Part shown: positions 18,531-27,052 of the stretch, piece after piece
Numbering within the stretch: the first letter of the stretch is position 1
How the letters are laid out: each line of letters opens with the position of its first letter
Origin: Ignavibacteriales bacterium
Lineage (GTDB): Bacteria; Bacteroidota; Ignavibacteria; UBA10030; UBA8401
NCBI GenBank assembly: GCA_026390635.1
Contig: JAPLFO010000180.1
Span: forward strand, 1 to 38,591
Reading direction: 5' to 3'
DNA length: 38,591 nt
Notes under the pieces: generated by a model
Seen by the model: the letters and a program-made list of their open reading frames with translations, nothing else
What the model was told of the DNA's origin: nothing
Databases searched by the model: none
Position numbers and translations under genes: made by a program

Positions 18531-19440
18531 ATGTTCCTCTCCAAATCACCCTCCGGTATTTACTACCTATATTTCTTCGATGCTCGAGGTATCAGGCAGA
18601 AGGTATCAACACACGCCAAACTGAAAACCGATGCTCTGGCATTTTTGCATAGCTTCAAGCAGGAAAAGAAGATGGCAAGATCGCGCGTTTTGCTTTCATG
18701 CTTCAAGAAGGAACTCATATCTCATATTGAGGTCCAATACACCAAAGCGACTGTGAAGGTTTACACACATGCATTTGACACTTTGTTGGAAATTATTGGC
18801 GATGTGCCGCTCCATTCAGTTAGTATGAGAGATGTAGATCTTTACAAGTCGGAGCGGCTCAAGAAAGTCAAACCGATAACCGTAAATACCCGTCTCATCG
18901 CACTGAAAAGCGCCTTCAACTTTGCCATGCGGTGGAAATACATTGGCGAAAACCCATTCGCTCATGTTCGGTTCTGCTCTATCCCGCAGCAAACTACTAT
19001 CTTTTTTACGAGGGAGGATTTCCAGTAACTCATTAGCAAGATCAAAGAAGGTTGGCTGAAAGAAATTGTCATCTTTGCAACCTTAACCGGAATGCGGTTG
19101 AGTGAAATTACAAATCTGCGCTGGCGAGCCGTTGATTTGCAGCGAAAACTCATATCAGTGGAGAGTAGCGCGACATTCAAAACCAAACATGGGAAGAAAA
19201 GAAATATTCCGCTGAATGATGCAGTTGTATATCTGCTAGGACCGAAAGCTCAGCCGGAAGGGGCGAAGGGGACGGATGATTATGTATTTACGCTCAACAA
19301 CAATAAAATCCTCGACACGTGGCTTTCTCACAAATTCAAATATTATGTCTATGAATGCCGGTTTCAAGAAGATCGACTACTTGGGGGAATTATCGGCGGC
19401 GGGAAAATAAATGCCCGAACCTTGCGATTCAGGCATCTTT
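18531..19440 (+). pseudogene. Tyrosine recombinase (phage-type integrase), interrupted and 3'-truncated
   Basis: An AAGGAG site (18519-18524) precedes the ATG at 18531. The N-terminal part (to 19025) carries an AP2-like/SAM-like core-binding domain: SPSGIYYLYFFDARGIRQKVST, then VNTRLIALKSAFNFAMRW. A TAA at 19026-19028 interrupts the frame, but the catalytic domain continues in the same frame with LTGMRLSEITNLRW (first catalytic Arg) and RNIPLNDAV. The segment expected to carry HxxR and the tyrosine nucleophile is absent: after NARTLR the frame runs into tRNA-like DNA and ends at 19550. Two separate lesions (in-frame stop, lost C-terminus) make an active enzyme unlikely. Its position at the end of a small-gene cluster suggests an old integrative element. 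Confidence 0.85.
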
Positions 19441-19442
19441 AC

Positions 19443-19469
19443 GTTGGAACGGCGGGATTTGAACCCGTC
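19443..19469 (-). other. tRNA 3'-end-like sequence (possible att relic)
   Basis: On the minus strand the stretch reads gacgggttcaaatcccgcc followed by gttcca. This matches a T-arm with loop TTCAAAT and four of five stem pairs, then an acceptor-like 3' strand. No matching 5' acceptor, D-arm or anticodon arm is found upstream, so it is not a full tRNA gene. It lies exactly where the integrase frame stops being integrase-like. Tyrosine recombinases commonly use tRNA 3' ends as attachment sites, so it may be an attL/attR remnant. Confidence 0.4.
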
Positions 19470-19507
19470 TCGACATGCCGGGACGCTCCGCGCCATACCC
19501 AAGAAAT

Positions 19508-20824
19508 TCATTGCCAGGCTTCCGATCCTATTGCACGAAAAACCATGTAGCGATTCATCGAACATGAAAACAGAGCCTGAAGATGCTGCAAGTCAGCCTG
19601 CAGTAGTGCCGTCTGTGTATCAAGCAGATCGATGTTGCTGATAGTGCCGGTATCGTATCGCTTGCGGGCGATGGACAACGCTTCGCGCGCCTGAGTTACC
19701 TGAAGCTCTGTCGCTGCCAGCTTATCTTCTCCAGATCGAAGATCAGATACCGCTTGGCGCACTTCCTGGGCCGCCTGCAGCTTGGTGTCGGCCGACCGTG
19801 CCTGCACACCCCGCAACGACGCTTCGGTCTCCTCCCGGCGATAATCCGTCCTTCCGCCGTCATAGATCGGGACTTCAAGCTTTATCGCAGCGGCAATATT
19901 TCCCCGCAAGACGTCGAGATTGGGAAGATACCCGTTCTTCAATCCATAGCTGATTCCGGCATTCAATGTCGGACGGTCCGAGATCTCGGCCACGCGCACT
20001 TGCAGCCGGGATGCTTCCTCCTCTTTCAGGGCCGTAATAATTTCCGGCCGCTGATGATATGCGATCTGCACAAGCGAGTCGCCATCCAGCACCATATGCA
20101 TCCGTTCGAAATCCCCCTTGACACATATAAGATCGCCGTTCTCGCGTCCCATCAATCGTCCGATCTGGATTTGTGCTTTTCGCTCTGCATTCTGGAGATC
20201 AATGAGTTGGTTCTGTGCGGCTGCTGCTCGCACTTCGGTTGTGAGAACATCGAAGTCGGTTGCAGTACCGGCGGCGATGCGTTTTTTGGCGACATCGATG
20301 TGCTCCTGCAGCGTGCGGATTTGTTCATTCTGAACCGCAATGGCTGAGCGAAGATACAGCGCCGTATAAAAAAGCTGGATCGTTTGGTACGCCAGCGAAG
20401 TGCGTATCAATTCGATGCCCGACTTGGCAATCTCCGTGCGCGATCTATTTGCATCCGCTGATGCCGCATTTTTTCCGAAATCATAGACCAATTGACGGGC
20501 AGTGACGTGAACATCATAATTGTCCGACGGATACATTCGGAACGCCATCGATCCGAATTCTATTTCAACAATGGGCGCCAGTCTCGTATAACCCGCTTCG
20601 AGGCCGACTGTCGGATTCCAAGCGCTTTCCGTCTGCTTCGTACGGATGTCCGCGGCAATCATCTGTTCGGCAGCCTGCCGAAGAGCGGGATGCTTGCTCA
20701 GGACGACGTTCACCACTTGATTGAGTGAGAGCGAATCGCCATCCGGCTGACCGCCGAACAGAGTCGCACGAAACATCATCAGCATGCTGAAGTACAGGCA
20801 TTGTTGCATCACGCGCACTTTCAT
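19508..20824 (-). CDS. TolC-family outer-membrane efflux protein
   Basis: The start at 20824 is chosen because GAAGGAAG lies just upstream on the minus strand and the reading opens a signal peptide ending near LFGG. The mature protein has the duplicated helical layout of the outer membrane efflux family: SLNQVVNVVLSKHPALRQAAEQ, LVYDFGKN, then the second repeat LVQIAYHQRPEIITALKEEE and the conserved YDGGRTDYRREE turn. The C-terminal half contains ALSIARKRYDTGTISNIDLLDTQTALLQA, typical of TolC homologues. It should form the trimeric outer-membrane channel for the pump encoded just upstream (16-nt gap to emrB). At 438 aa it is of normal length. Confidence 0.93.
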   Translation of the reverse strand: MKVRVMQQCLYFSMLMMFRATLFGGQPDGDSLSLNQVVNVVLSKHPALRQAAEQMIAADIRTKQTESAWNPTVGLEAGYTRLAPIVEIEFGSMAFRMYPSDNYDVHVTARQLVYDFGKNAASADANRSRTEIAKSGIELIRTSLAYQTIQLFYTALYLRSAIAVQNEQIRTLQEHIDVAKKRIAAGTATDFDVLTTEVRAAAAQNQLIDLQNAERKAQIQIGRLMGRENGDLICVKGDFERMHMVLDGDSLVQIAYHQRPEIITALKEEEASRLQVRVAEISDRPTLNAGISYGLKNGYLPNLDVLRGNIAAAIKLEVPIYDGGRTDYRREETEASLRGVQARSADTKLQAAQEVRQAVSDLRSGEDKLAATELQVTQAREALSIARKRYDTGTISNIDLLDTQTALLQADLQHLQALFSCSMNRYMVFRAIGSEAWQ

Positions 20825-20840
20825 TCGTCTTCCTTCATAG

Positions 20841-22463
20841 TTATTCCGTTGATACTGTCTGATGAGCATCGCTGTCTTTTTTCTCTCGCTTGGCGCGCAA
20901 CACGAATACGGGAAGTATTCCGAGCAGCGTCAGCCCGGCGGCAACAAGAAACGCATCGTCAACACTGCGGACAAATGCCTGTTGAACGATATGGTTCGCG
21001 ATCAGCGAATTTGCCCGTTGTCCGGCAAGCGCAGCCGGCCCTCCCACGGTCTGTTGGGCAAACTGCCGAAGCATGAATGACATCTGCTTCAATGCCGGCG
21101 CTGTCTGATCCACCGCCTGACTGAACATGGCTGTATGGTAGACGACACGCCGCGAGACCAGCGTCCCGAATATTGCAACACCAAAGCTGCCGCCAACCTG
21201 GCGGATGACATTGAACATTCCGGACGCTTGCGCCATTTTGCGTTTCGGAATGTCGGAGAGCGCTAGTGTTGAAAGCGGCGTGAAAAGCATTCCCATCGCG
21301 ATGCCGCGGATGTACAGCGGCAGCATGATCTGGGAGTGCATTGAAAACAACGAGATGCTGCCGTTCATTCCGAGACTGATTCCAAGCAGCGCAATGCCGA
21401 TGGCTGCGGGAATTTTTGGATTAAGCTTGTCCGACATGATCCCTGCAATCGGAGAAAGAAACGCCTGCAGTATTCCCACCGGCAGAAACACCGCCCCGGC
21501 CTGCAGCGCCGTGTATCCAAGCGAATTCTGAAGATAGAGCGGCAGCAGAAATGTGCTGCCGAACATTCCGAGTCCGAACAGAAAGAGGATTGCATTCGTA
21601 ACTGCGAAATTGAAATCCTTCAGCAGCCGGAGTTCGATCAGCGGATGCTCAATGGTCAATTCCCTGAAGAGAAAAACGCAGAGCGCCACGATCGCGATTG
21701 TAAAAAAGGAGAGAATCATCGGCGAAGTCCAGCCGCCGGTATTCCAGGATGCGTTACCGTCAGCCAGGGCGAGCAGCAGAAAACTAAGAAAGACCGACAC
21801 AGACACAAAACCAACGACGTCGAACGACCGGGTCCGCTCTGCACGGTATTCGCGCTGAATCACATACGTAGCCGCCATGGCCACCAGTCCGACAGGAACA
21901 TTCACGTCAAAGATCGCATGCCAGCTGATATTATCGACGAGATATCCGCCCGCGAGCGGTCCGAGAGAGACCGACGCAGCCGCAGCAATTCCCCAGAAGC
22001 CAAGTGCAAGTCCGCGCTGTTTTGGCGGGAACTCACGCGTAACGATCGCCATGCCGACCGGCATCATACATCCCGCGCCCGCGCCTTGAATGACGCGGAA
22101 GAGTATCAGCATATTTTCATTCCACGCAAGGCCGCACAGCAGGGAACCAAGGGTAAACACAAACAGTGCCCAGAAGTAGGTTCGTTTGTAGCCGAAATGA
22201 TCGGCTATCCATCCTGACGTCGGCAGCATCACTGCAAACACAAGCATGTACGCCGTAATCACCCATTCTACTTTGTCCATATCAACGCCGAAGGTGGCCA
22301 TGATTTTCGGCAACGCCACATTCACGATCGTGCTGTCGAGCACGGCCATGAATGTTCCGATCATGACATTGACAAGGACCCACCAGCGGTAGGATTCGTG
22401 CTCATGATGAAGCGACGTAACGCGCGAGTGGACGTGGCCGCGCAGGCTTTTAAAAGGCGACAT
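20841..22463 (-). CDS. emrB: DHA2-family MFS drug efflux transporter (EmrB/QacA type)
   Basis: This 540-aa protein has 14 hydrophobic segments, as expected for the DHA2 (drug:H+ antiporter-2) group. Motif A-like GWIADHFGYKRTY and the TM1 motif MAVLDSTIVNVALPKI are intact, as is the GAGAGCMMPVGMAIVTREFP segment near TM4-5. It should export hydrophobic drugs using the proton gradient, together with the HlyD-type adaptor and TolC protein encoded on each side. The gene starts 1 nt after the hlyD stop, so translation is probably coupled. The family assignment is secure; the symbol reflects similarity, and the drug range is unknown. Confidence 0.93.
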   Translation of the reverse strand: MSPFKSLRGHVHSRVTSLHHEHESYRWWVLVNVMIGTFMAVLDSTIVNVALPKIMATFGVDMDKVEWVITAYMLVFAVMLPTSGWIADHFGYKRTYFWALFVFTLGSLLCGLAWNENMLILFRVIQGAGAGCMMPVGMAIVTREFPPKQRGLALGFWGIAAAASVSLGPLAGGYLVDNISWHAIFDVNVPVGLVAMAATYVIQREYRAERTRSFDVVGFVSVSVFLSFLLLALADGNASWNTGGWTSPMILSFFTIAIVALCVFLFRELTIEHPLIELRLLKDFNFAVTNAILFLFGLGMFGSTFLLPLYLQNSLGYTALQAGAVFLPVGILQAFLSPIAGIMSDKLNPKIPAAIGIALLGISLGMNGSISLFSMHSQIMLPLYIRGIAMGMLFTPLSTLALSDIPKRKMAQASGMFNVIRQVGGSFGVAIFGTLVSRRVVYHTAMFSQAVDQTAPALKQMSFMLRQFAQQTVGGPAALAGQRANSLIANHIVQQAFVRSVDDAFLVAAGLTLLGILPVFVLRAKREKKDSDAHQTVSTE

Positions 22464-22464
22464 A

Positions 22465-23424
22465 CTACCGCACCTTTATCGATACTTCCACCGACATCCC
22501 GGGAAGAAGCGGCAGTGCTTTCGTTCGGACCTGATCAGGAGTGACCGATAGTTTCACGGGGATTCGCTGCGTCACTTTCGTAAAATTGCCCGCTGCATTA
22601 TTCGGAGGGATCAGGGAAAACTGCGCAGCGGTATTTGTTCCAAGCTGCAGCACCATTCCATGGAATCCGGCATCAGGGTACGCATCGATGCCGATGGAGG
22701 CGGTATCACCGGCTTTCAGCGCCGAGATCTTTGTCTCTTCAAGATTTGCTGTCACCCAGACACTGTCGAGACTGTAGATGCTCAGAATCGGCTGCGCGGG
22801 CTGCACGACGTCGCCGGCAAGAGCCCATCGCTTTGACACCGTGCCGTCCATCGGCGAGCGGATCACCGTATTCAACAGTTGTGTTTCAATAACCCCGAGC
22901 TGCGCATGTGCTGTTGCGATCTGCGCACCGGCGATCGCCTGACGGCTGCGCGCGGCTTCCAGTTCATTTTGAGCGTGGTCGAATTGTTCACGCGTGACAA
23001 TTCCTTCGCGGAATTGTTTCTCGGATCTCTTGAAATCATCCTGCGCTTTCGAAAGACTGACGCCTGTCAGTTTTTGATTTTCTTCCGCAAGGATGCAAGC
23101 GGCACGGGACTGTGCTTCCTGTGCCCGCAGGTCACTATCATCAAGCCTCACCAGCACCGATCCGCGCGCGACTGAATCGCCTTCGTTGACGGCAACCGCA
23201 GTGATCCTTCCGAGAATTTTCGCACTGACGGTGATCCTGTTGCAGTCGATAAACGCGTCGTCCGTATTGACAAAGTCGAGGGACCCCTGATATAATTTCC
23301 AGACACCGGCTGATGTAATAATAATCAGCAGCATGAATGGAATGACGATCTTCATTTTCCGGTAGATGGGAACCGCGTCGATGGATTGTTCTTCCTCTTC
23401 GTTCTTGATGTCCGGGTTTGTCAT
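22465..23424 (-). CDS. emrA: HlyD/EmrA-family periplasmic adaptor subunit
   Basis: The layout is that of EmrA-type membrane fusion proteins: a short cytoplasmic tail, one TM helix (~residues 25-43), a lipoyl-like half domain (FVNTDDAFIDCNRITVSAKILGRITAVAVNEGDSVARGSVLVRLDD), a long coiled-coil hairpin (~100-175; includes KSEKQF/REGIVTREQFDHAQNELEAAR-type heptads), the second lipoyl half (VIRSPMDGTVSKRWALAGDVV) and a beta-barrel region. It bridges the MFS pump and the TolC channel. It lies 16 nt after tetR and 1 nt before emrB. At 319 aa it is slightly shorter than E. coli EmrA, mainly in the coiled coil. Confidence 0.93.
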   Translation of the reverse strand: MTNPDIKNEEEEQSIDAVPIYRKMKIVIPFMLLIIITSAGVWKLYQGSLDFVNTDDAFIDCNRITVSAKILGRITAVAVNEGDSVARGSVLVRLDDSDLRAQEAQSRAACILAEENQKLTGVSLSKAQDDFKRSEKQFREGIVTREQFDHAQNELEAARSRQAIAGAQIATAHAQLGVIETQLLNTVIRSPMDGTVSKRWALAGDVVQPAQPILSIYSLDSVWVTANLEETKISALKAGDTASIGIDAYPDAGFHGMVLQLGTNTAAQFSLIPPNNAAGNFTKVTQRIPVKLSVTPDQVRTKALPLLPGMSVEVSIKVR

Positions 23425-23440
23425 TCGATTGCTCTTTTCT

Positions 23441-24079
23441 CTATTTGAGTTTTCTGGCAGTGGTTCGTTTTTTCATTCCGGTCAGCAGCAGGTGGAGCAG
23501 CTCTTGCGTTTCTTCTCCGAGCTCGGTATACAGGGCGGCGGCTTCGTCGGGAGTCTGTAGACGCCTGATGACGCGCAGGCGCAGACCATGCAGCACATGC
23601 AGAATAATCGTTGCTGTCCGTTGCGGGTTGCGGAGGCAGAGATCCCCCTTTTCTATGCCTTCTCTCAGAATACGTGTCAGGATGTGCAGGTCCTTTTTCT
23701 CTATCGAAGCAAGGTGAACTTGAAACGCGGGTTTCATTTGCTCCCATGAATCAGCCTTGAATCGGCCGAGATTCAGAAGCCGCTGAAATAGTTCAAGTCT
23801 CTTCGCGAAGAACTGCTCCAGCTTTTCGTCCGGAGCGATATCCGCGCCGGTAATTTCGCTCAGGGCGGCAATAAATTCTCCCTCCTCCCGTTCCAACACT
23901 GCTTTGAAAACATCCTCTTTCGTTGGAAAGTAGTAATACAGGGATGCTTTTCCAAGACCGACATCCGCCGCAATTTCGTCCATGGTGGCCTTGGAGATGC
24001 CGTAATGTGCGAAGCGCTTCTGTGCCGCATCCAGGATTGCCCCTTGTCGTTCGCCACCATTCTTACATGCACGTGCCAT
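23441..24079 (-). CDS. TetR/AcrR-family transcriptional regulator of the efflux operon
   Basis: The N-terminal ~50 residues are a classic TetR helix-turn-helix domain: ILDAAQKRFAHYGISKATMDEIAADVGLGKASLYYYFPTKEDVF. The C-terminal ~150 residues form the helical ligand-binding and dimerisation domain, variable in sequence. It is the first gene of the tetR-emrA-emrB-tolC operon, so it most likely represses its own operon until a pump substrate binds. A candidate promoter with an overlapping GACT-N5-AGTC site lies directly upstream. The IS element 95 bp upstream may have altered this control. Confidence 0.92.
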   Translation of the reverse strand: MARACKNGGERQGAILDAAQKRFAHYGISKATMDEIAADVGLGKASLYYYFPTKEDVFKAVLEREEGEFIAALSEITGADIAPDEKLEQFFAKRLELFQRLLNLGRFKADSWEQMKPAFQVHLASIEKKDLHILTRILREGIEKGDLCLRNPQRTATIILHVLHGLRLRVIRRLQTPDEAAALYTELGEETQELLHLLLTGMKKRTTARKLK

Positions 24080-24100
24080 TTATTGACCTTTCGACTATTA

Positions 24101-24142
24101 GACTTGAGCAGTCAAAATACAAAAGAATTCACAAATGTGCAA
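24101..24142 (-). promoter_or_regulatory. Candidate promoter and operator of the efflux operon
   Basis: On the minus strand TTGCAC (24137-24142) and TATTTT (24114-24119) are separated by 17 bp, a sigma70-like arrangement. Just downstream, GACT-N5-AGTC (24101-24113) is a small dyad where a TetR protein could block initiation. The tetR ATG follows about 22 nt later. This is pattern reading only; FCB-group promoters can deviate from this consensus. Confidence 0.35.
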
Positions 24143-24158
24143 CTCTTCAACCGTTTGG

Positions 24159-24174
24159 GGGCGGACAACCGACC
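24159..24174. repeat. 16-bp target-site duplication, left copy
   Basis: GGGCGGACAACCGACC abuts the left end of the IS element and recurs exactly at 25621-25636 beyond the right end. Long target duplications are a known feature of IS1202-type elements. Removing the element and one copy restores a plausible ancestral intergenic sequence. Confidence 0.85.
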
Positions 24175-25620
24175 TGTTATAGCTTAGTTAAAATGTCATA
24201 TAATCGTGCTTAGTTAGAATGTCAGGGTATAGAATGCTTGGTGCTGTGGTTTGTGGGTTTCTTTGATTTAGATCCATGATACGGTTTTGGGTGATGTCGG
24301 TCAAATAGTTTGTCAAGTCGTTGCTGGGCGCGAACGGAACCGACGAGTTTCTGTCTCCAAGGGTGATCTGCTGGCACATTGTGGGGCCGAGGAACCGGAG
24401 GTCGTGGTTTGTTGGAGAAGAACTCATATCGTAGTTCATGATCGTTCCAGAAGATGTGAAGAGAGTTGTCGAGCCATCGCCGGACAATAAGCTGTGTTCG
24501 AGGCGGAGGCATGGGTTGGTTCGATCGCAGAAGCTGAACAAACGTGTTGTTAATGGTAATGGTAGAGTCATAGTAAACGTGTCGTGTTGTTTCAAAGCAG
24601 AAGATGTTTTTGAGATCAAGGCCCGTGGCTGAACGACGAATGTCATGAAGCCCCGTAGTGTTCGCAAAGCGTTGATTATGTTCGGCGATGTAGGTGTGTT
24701 CGAGAAATTGGTTTGCTGCCTCGATCGTTGAGATGTTGTTGCGCCGTAAGGCTTTGATGAGTCGATCCTGATGGGTGCGGTTAGATCGTTCGACGCGGCC
24801 CTTGGCTTGCGGGGAACGTGCATAGATGAGTTCAACACCGAGTCCTTTGAGTGCGCGTGCGACATCGGTTTGATGGTGGTGTTCGGTGTAGTAAACAGAG
24901 CCATGATCGCAGTAGAATTGATGAGGTATCCCAAAGTGCTCGACATAGCTCTGGAGCATACGGAGAATATCAGCAGTATTCTCAGAAGCGGCGAAACGCA
25001 GGAAAACTTCACCTGAGGCGTCATCAATAGCGACCAGCAGACAACACACTGGTCCCCGGCCTTCGAACCAGTCGTGGATACTTCCGTCGAATTGCAGCAA
25101 TGATCCGATAGCTTCACGTCGGGCACGCTTTTGACGATGTAATCGAGCTGCCCGGGCTCCGTTCCAGAGTTTTGCCTGCTTGAGCCACCGGCGAAGAGTA
25201 TCGGAGTCGATATGCATGTGGTGATTCTTCGCCAAGATCTCCGAGAATAAGGTCGGACCATAGTCGTCATATCGTTCTTGATATATTTTCAATGCCTGGT
25301 CACGGACGACAGTGGCATAGCCATTGTTTGAGGCCTTGCCCCGCAATCGGTGAATGATTCCTCGATCGCCATCGAGCTTGTGACGGGACAAGAGGCGATA
25401 CATCTGCCGCTGGCTGATGTGCAGACTTTCGGCAGCTGCCGCGACCGTGGTGTCTGAGTGTTGTATCCGGCCGATGACTTGCAGCCGTTGTCGTTCTTTC
25501 GTGCTCATTGTCAGGGTCTCCGTCATCTCGGGCTCCTTCCTGGTAGTCGGATCCCAAAGATGCTAATTACCTGACATTTCTATTAAGCACAAACCATGAC
25601 ATTTTAACTAAGCTATTACA
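24175..25620 (-). mobile_element. IS1202-like (ISNCY group) insertion sequence, 1446 bp
   Basis: The ends are 25-bp terminal inverted repeats (24175-24199 and 25596-25620; TGT(T/A)ATAGCTTAG then TTAAAATGTCAT) with one mismatch. Each end also carries a second, diverged copy of the CTTAGTTAxAATGTCA word further in (24208-24224 on the left), likely a second transposase-binding site. A 16-bp direct duplication flanks it. One intact transposase gene fills the element. The combination of intact ORF, near-perfect ends and perfect target duplication points to a recent insertion. Confidence 0.9.
24222..25526 (-). CDS. IS1202-like DDE transposase, 434 aa
   Basis: An N-terminal helix-turn-helix region (VAAAAESLHISQRQMYRLLSRHK, ~28-50) precedes an integrase-core (rve) domain. 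The candidate catalytic triad is Asp in LQFDGSIHDWFEGRGP, Asp in FYCDHGSVY and Glu in KGRVERSNRTHQDRL. DGSxHxWFEGRGP is characteristic of the IS1202/ISNCY type. The gene is complete, with a basic C-terminal tail (HHPKPYHGSKSKKPT). It reads toward the efflux operon, ending 143 bp before the tetR start. A start at MSTKERQ (residue 7) is also possible. Confidence 0.92.
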   Translation of the reverse strand: MTETLTMSTKERQRLQVIGRIQHSDTTVAAAAESLHISQRQMYRLLSRHKLDGDRGIIHRLRGKASNNGYATVVRDQALKIYQERYDDYGPTLFSEILAKNHHMHIDSDTLRRWLKQAKLWNGARAARLHRQKRARREAIGSLLQFDGSIHDWFEGRGPVCCLLVAIDDASGEVFLRFAASENTADILRMLQSYVEHFGIPHQFYCDHGSVYYTEHHHQTDVARALKGLGVELIYARSPQAKGRVERSNRTHQDRLIKALRRNNISTIEAANQFLEHTYIAEHNQRFANTTGLHDIRRSATGLDLKNIFCFETTRHVYYDSTITINNTFVQLLRSNQPMPPPRTQLIVRRWLDNSLHIFWNDHELRYEFFSNKPRPPVPRPHNVPADHPWRQKLVGSVRAQQRLDKLFDRHHPKPYHGSKSKKPTNHSTKHSIP

Positions 25621-25636
25621 GGGCGGACAACCGACC
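25621..25636. repeat. 16-bp target-site duplication, right copy
   Basis: Exact copy of 24159-24174, directly outside the right end of the IS element. Confidence 0.85.
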
Positions 25637-25718
25637 GCAGGTCTATTTGCTACTCTCCCCGATTCCACCTACATTCCTGCACATAATTGAACGGTCGTAT
25701 GACGATTGGGGTCGTCTA

Positions 25719-25752
25719 AAGCGCCTCTCTCGGGTTTACGGCAGAGGCGTTT
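25719..25752 (+). other. Terminator-like hairpin in the leader of a T9SS gene
   Basis: aagcgcctct (25719-25728) pairs with agaggcgttt (25743-25752; one G-U) around a 14-nt loop, and gtgttttt follows. It lies 79 nt before the next start codon, with no plus-strand gene upstream to terminate. A similar hairpin with the same loop length precedes the DUF3160 gene. An attenuator-like leader is one reading. Confidence 0.5.
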
Positions 25753-25831
25753 GTGTTTTTCAAATGATGGTCATGCGAAATGTGAAACGATGGATGGCGA
25801 ACGATCAAGTTCATCAATTTGGAGGATCGCT

Positions 25832-27052
25832 ATGAAGAAAATGCTATCGTACCCGTTTGTTGCCGTGATGATTTGTGCATCTTCGGCGTTGGCACAATGG
25901 ACAGCTGTCGGTCTTGCCGGAAAAAATATCTATGCACTCACCGCTGATACGAAAAACATCGTTGCAGGCACGGATGCTCAGGGTGTCTGGCGCTCCACGA
26001 ACAATGGTGCCGCGTGGGATTCTATTAATAAGAATATTGTAAGCAAAGGTATTCTGACACTGTATACAAACGGGGCAACCACTATTGCGGGAACATCACA
26101 AGGAGTGTGCTACACTGCAACCGATTCAAATGCGTGGACGTCTGCGGTATCCGGACTTTCCACGCTTTTCACCCGTGCAGTCCTGATGAAGGGAAATGCA
26201 ATTTTCGCTGGAACAGAGGGCGGTGGATTTTTCAGCGCAGTGCAGCTCGGCGGTACATGGACCGCCAATAACAGCGGACTCACGACGACAACGGTTCGCA
26301 CGTTGACTCTTCAAGGAACAAACCTCATCGCAGGAACGACCAGCGGCATTTTCCGTTCGACAAATGATGGTGTGCAGTGGACTGCTCTGAGCACCGGGCT
26401 CTTGACGTCATCGAGTCTTTTTGTGCGGGCTGTCGTCGTGTATGGATCAACTTTGGTCAGCGGGACGCAGGGAGGGATATACACGGCACCGGTCAGCACG
26501 GGCATCTGGACGAAGTCGAACATCGGGTTGACCGATACAAGCGTCGAAGCGTTGTATGTTTCGGGAACAACGATCTATGCGGGAACATCCGGCGGCGTCT
26601 ACCAGTCAACAAATGGAGGTGCAAATTGGAGTGCAATGAATACCGGATATCTGAAGGAAGTGCGGGCGTTGGTGAAAAAAGACAACTATCTCTACGCGGG
26701 TACATTCGGAGACGGAGTCTATCGCTATCCGGTAGCGTCTTCCGGCGTTGCGAAGGAGAGAAAGCTGCCTTCTTCGATAGCTCTGTACCAGAATTATCCG
26801 AATCCGTTCAATCCATCAACGACAATACGATATGGGTTGCCGGTTTCAAGCCGCGTCTCTATTAAGATATACAATGTCCTTGGGCAGCAAATCTCAGATC
26901 TCATTAATTCGGAACAATCCGCCGGCTGGTATGAGATCACTTGGAGCGCAAATGTCGCGTCCGGAATGTATTTGTATCGCATAGAAGCCGTCAGTTCTTC
27001 GGACCCGTCAAAGCGTTTCGTAGACGTGAAGAAAATGATATTGATGCGGTGA
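25832..27052 (+). CDS. T9SS-exported BNR/propeller-like repeat protein, 406 aa
   Basis: GGAGGAT (25821-25827) fixes the ATG at 25832; an upstream frame start at 25706 is discarded. A signal peptide ends near SSALAQ. About 275 residues follow, built from repeats of the form TIxAGTxxGVYxSTNxGxxWxxxxxGL, like the BNR/Asp-box and photosystem-II-stability-factor (YCF48-like) propellers. The C-terminus is a T9SS type A sorting domain (NYPNPFNPSTTIRYGLP ... KKMILMR). It should be exported and displayed on the surface. No catalytic residues are evident; binding or structural roles are inferred. A conserved 28-bp element starts 24 bp after the stop codon. Confidence 0.88.
   Translation: MKKMLSYPFVAVMICASSALAQWTAVGLAGKNIYALTADTKNIVAGTDAQGVWRSTNNGAAWDSINKNIVSKGILTLYTNGATTIAGTSQGVCYTATDSNAWTSAVSGLSTLFTRAVLMKGNAIFAGTEGGGFFSAVQLGGTWTANNSGLTTTTVRTLTLQGTNLIAGTTSGIFRSTNDGVQWTALSTGLLTSSSLFVRAVVVYGSTLVSGTQGGIYTAPVSTGIWTKSNIGLTDTSVEALYVSGTTIYAGTSGGVYQSTNGGANWSAMNTGYLKEVRALVKKDNYLYAGTFGDGVYRYPVASSGVAKERKLPSSIALYQNYPNPFNPSTTIRYGLPVSSRVSIKIYNVLGQQISDLINSEQSAGWYEITWSANVASGMYLYRIEAVSSSDPSKRFVDVKKMILMR

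Noticed and set aside
19443-19530. A complete tRNA gene on the minus strand
   Set aside because: Only the T-arm and an acceptor-like 3' strand are present; anticodon and D arms do not fold and the 5' side is tolC coding sequence.
24188-25270. A 360-aa open frame within the IS element on the minus strand
   Set aside because: It overlaps the transposase in another frame, has a Ser/Thr-rich composition and no domain; it is a shadow of the transposase gene.
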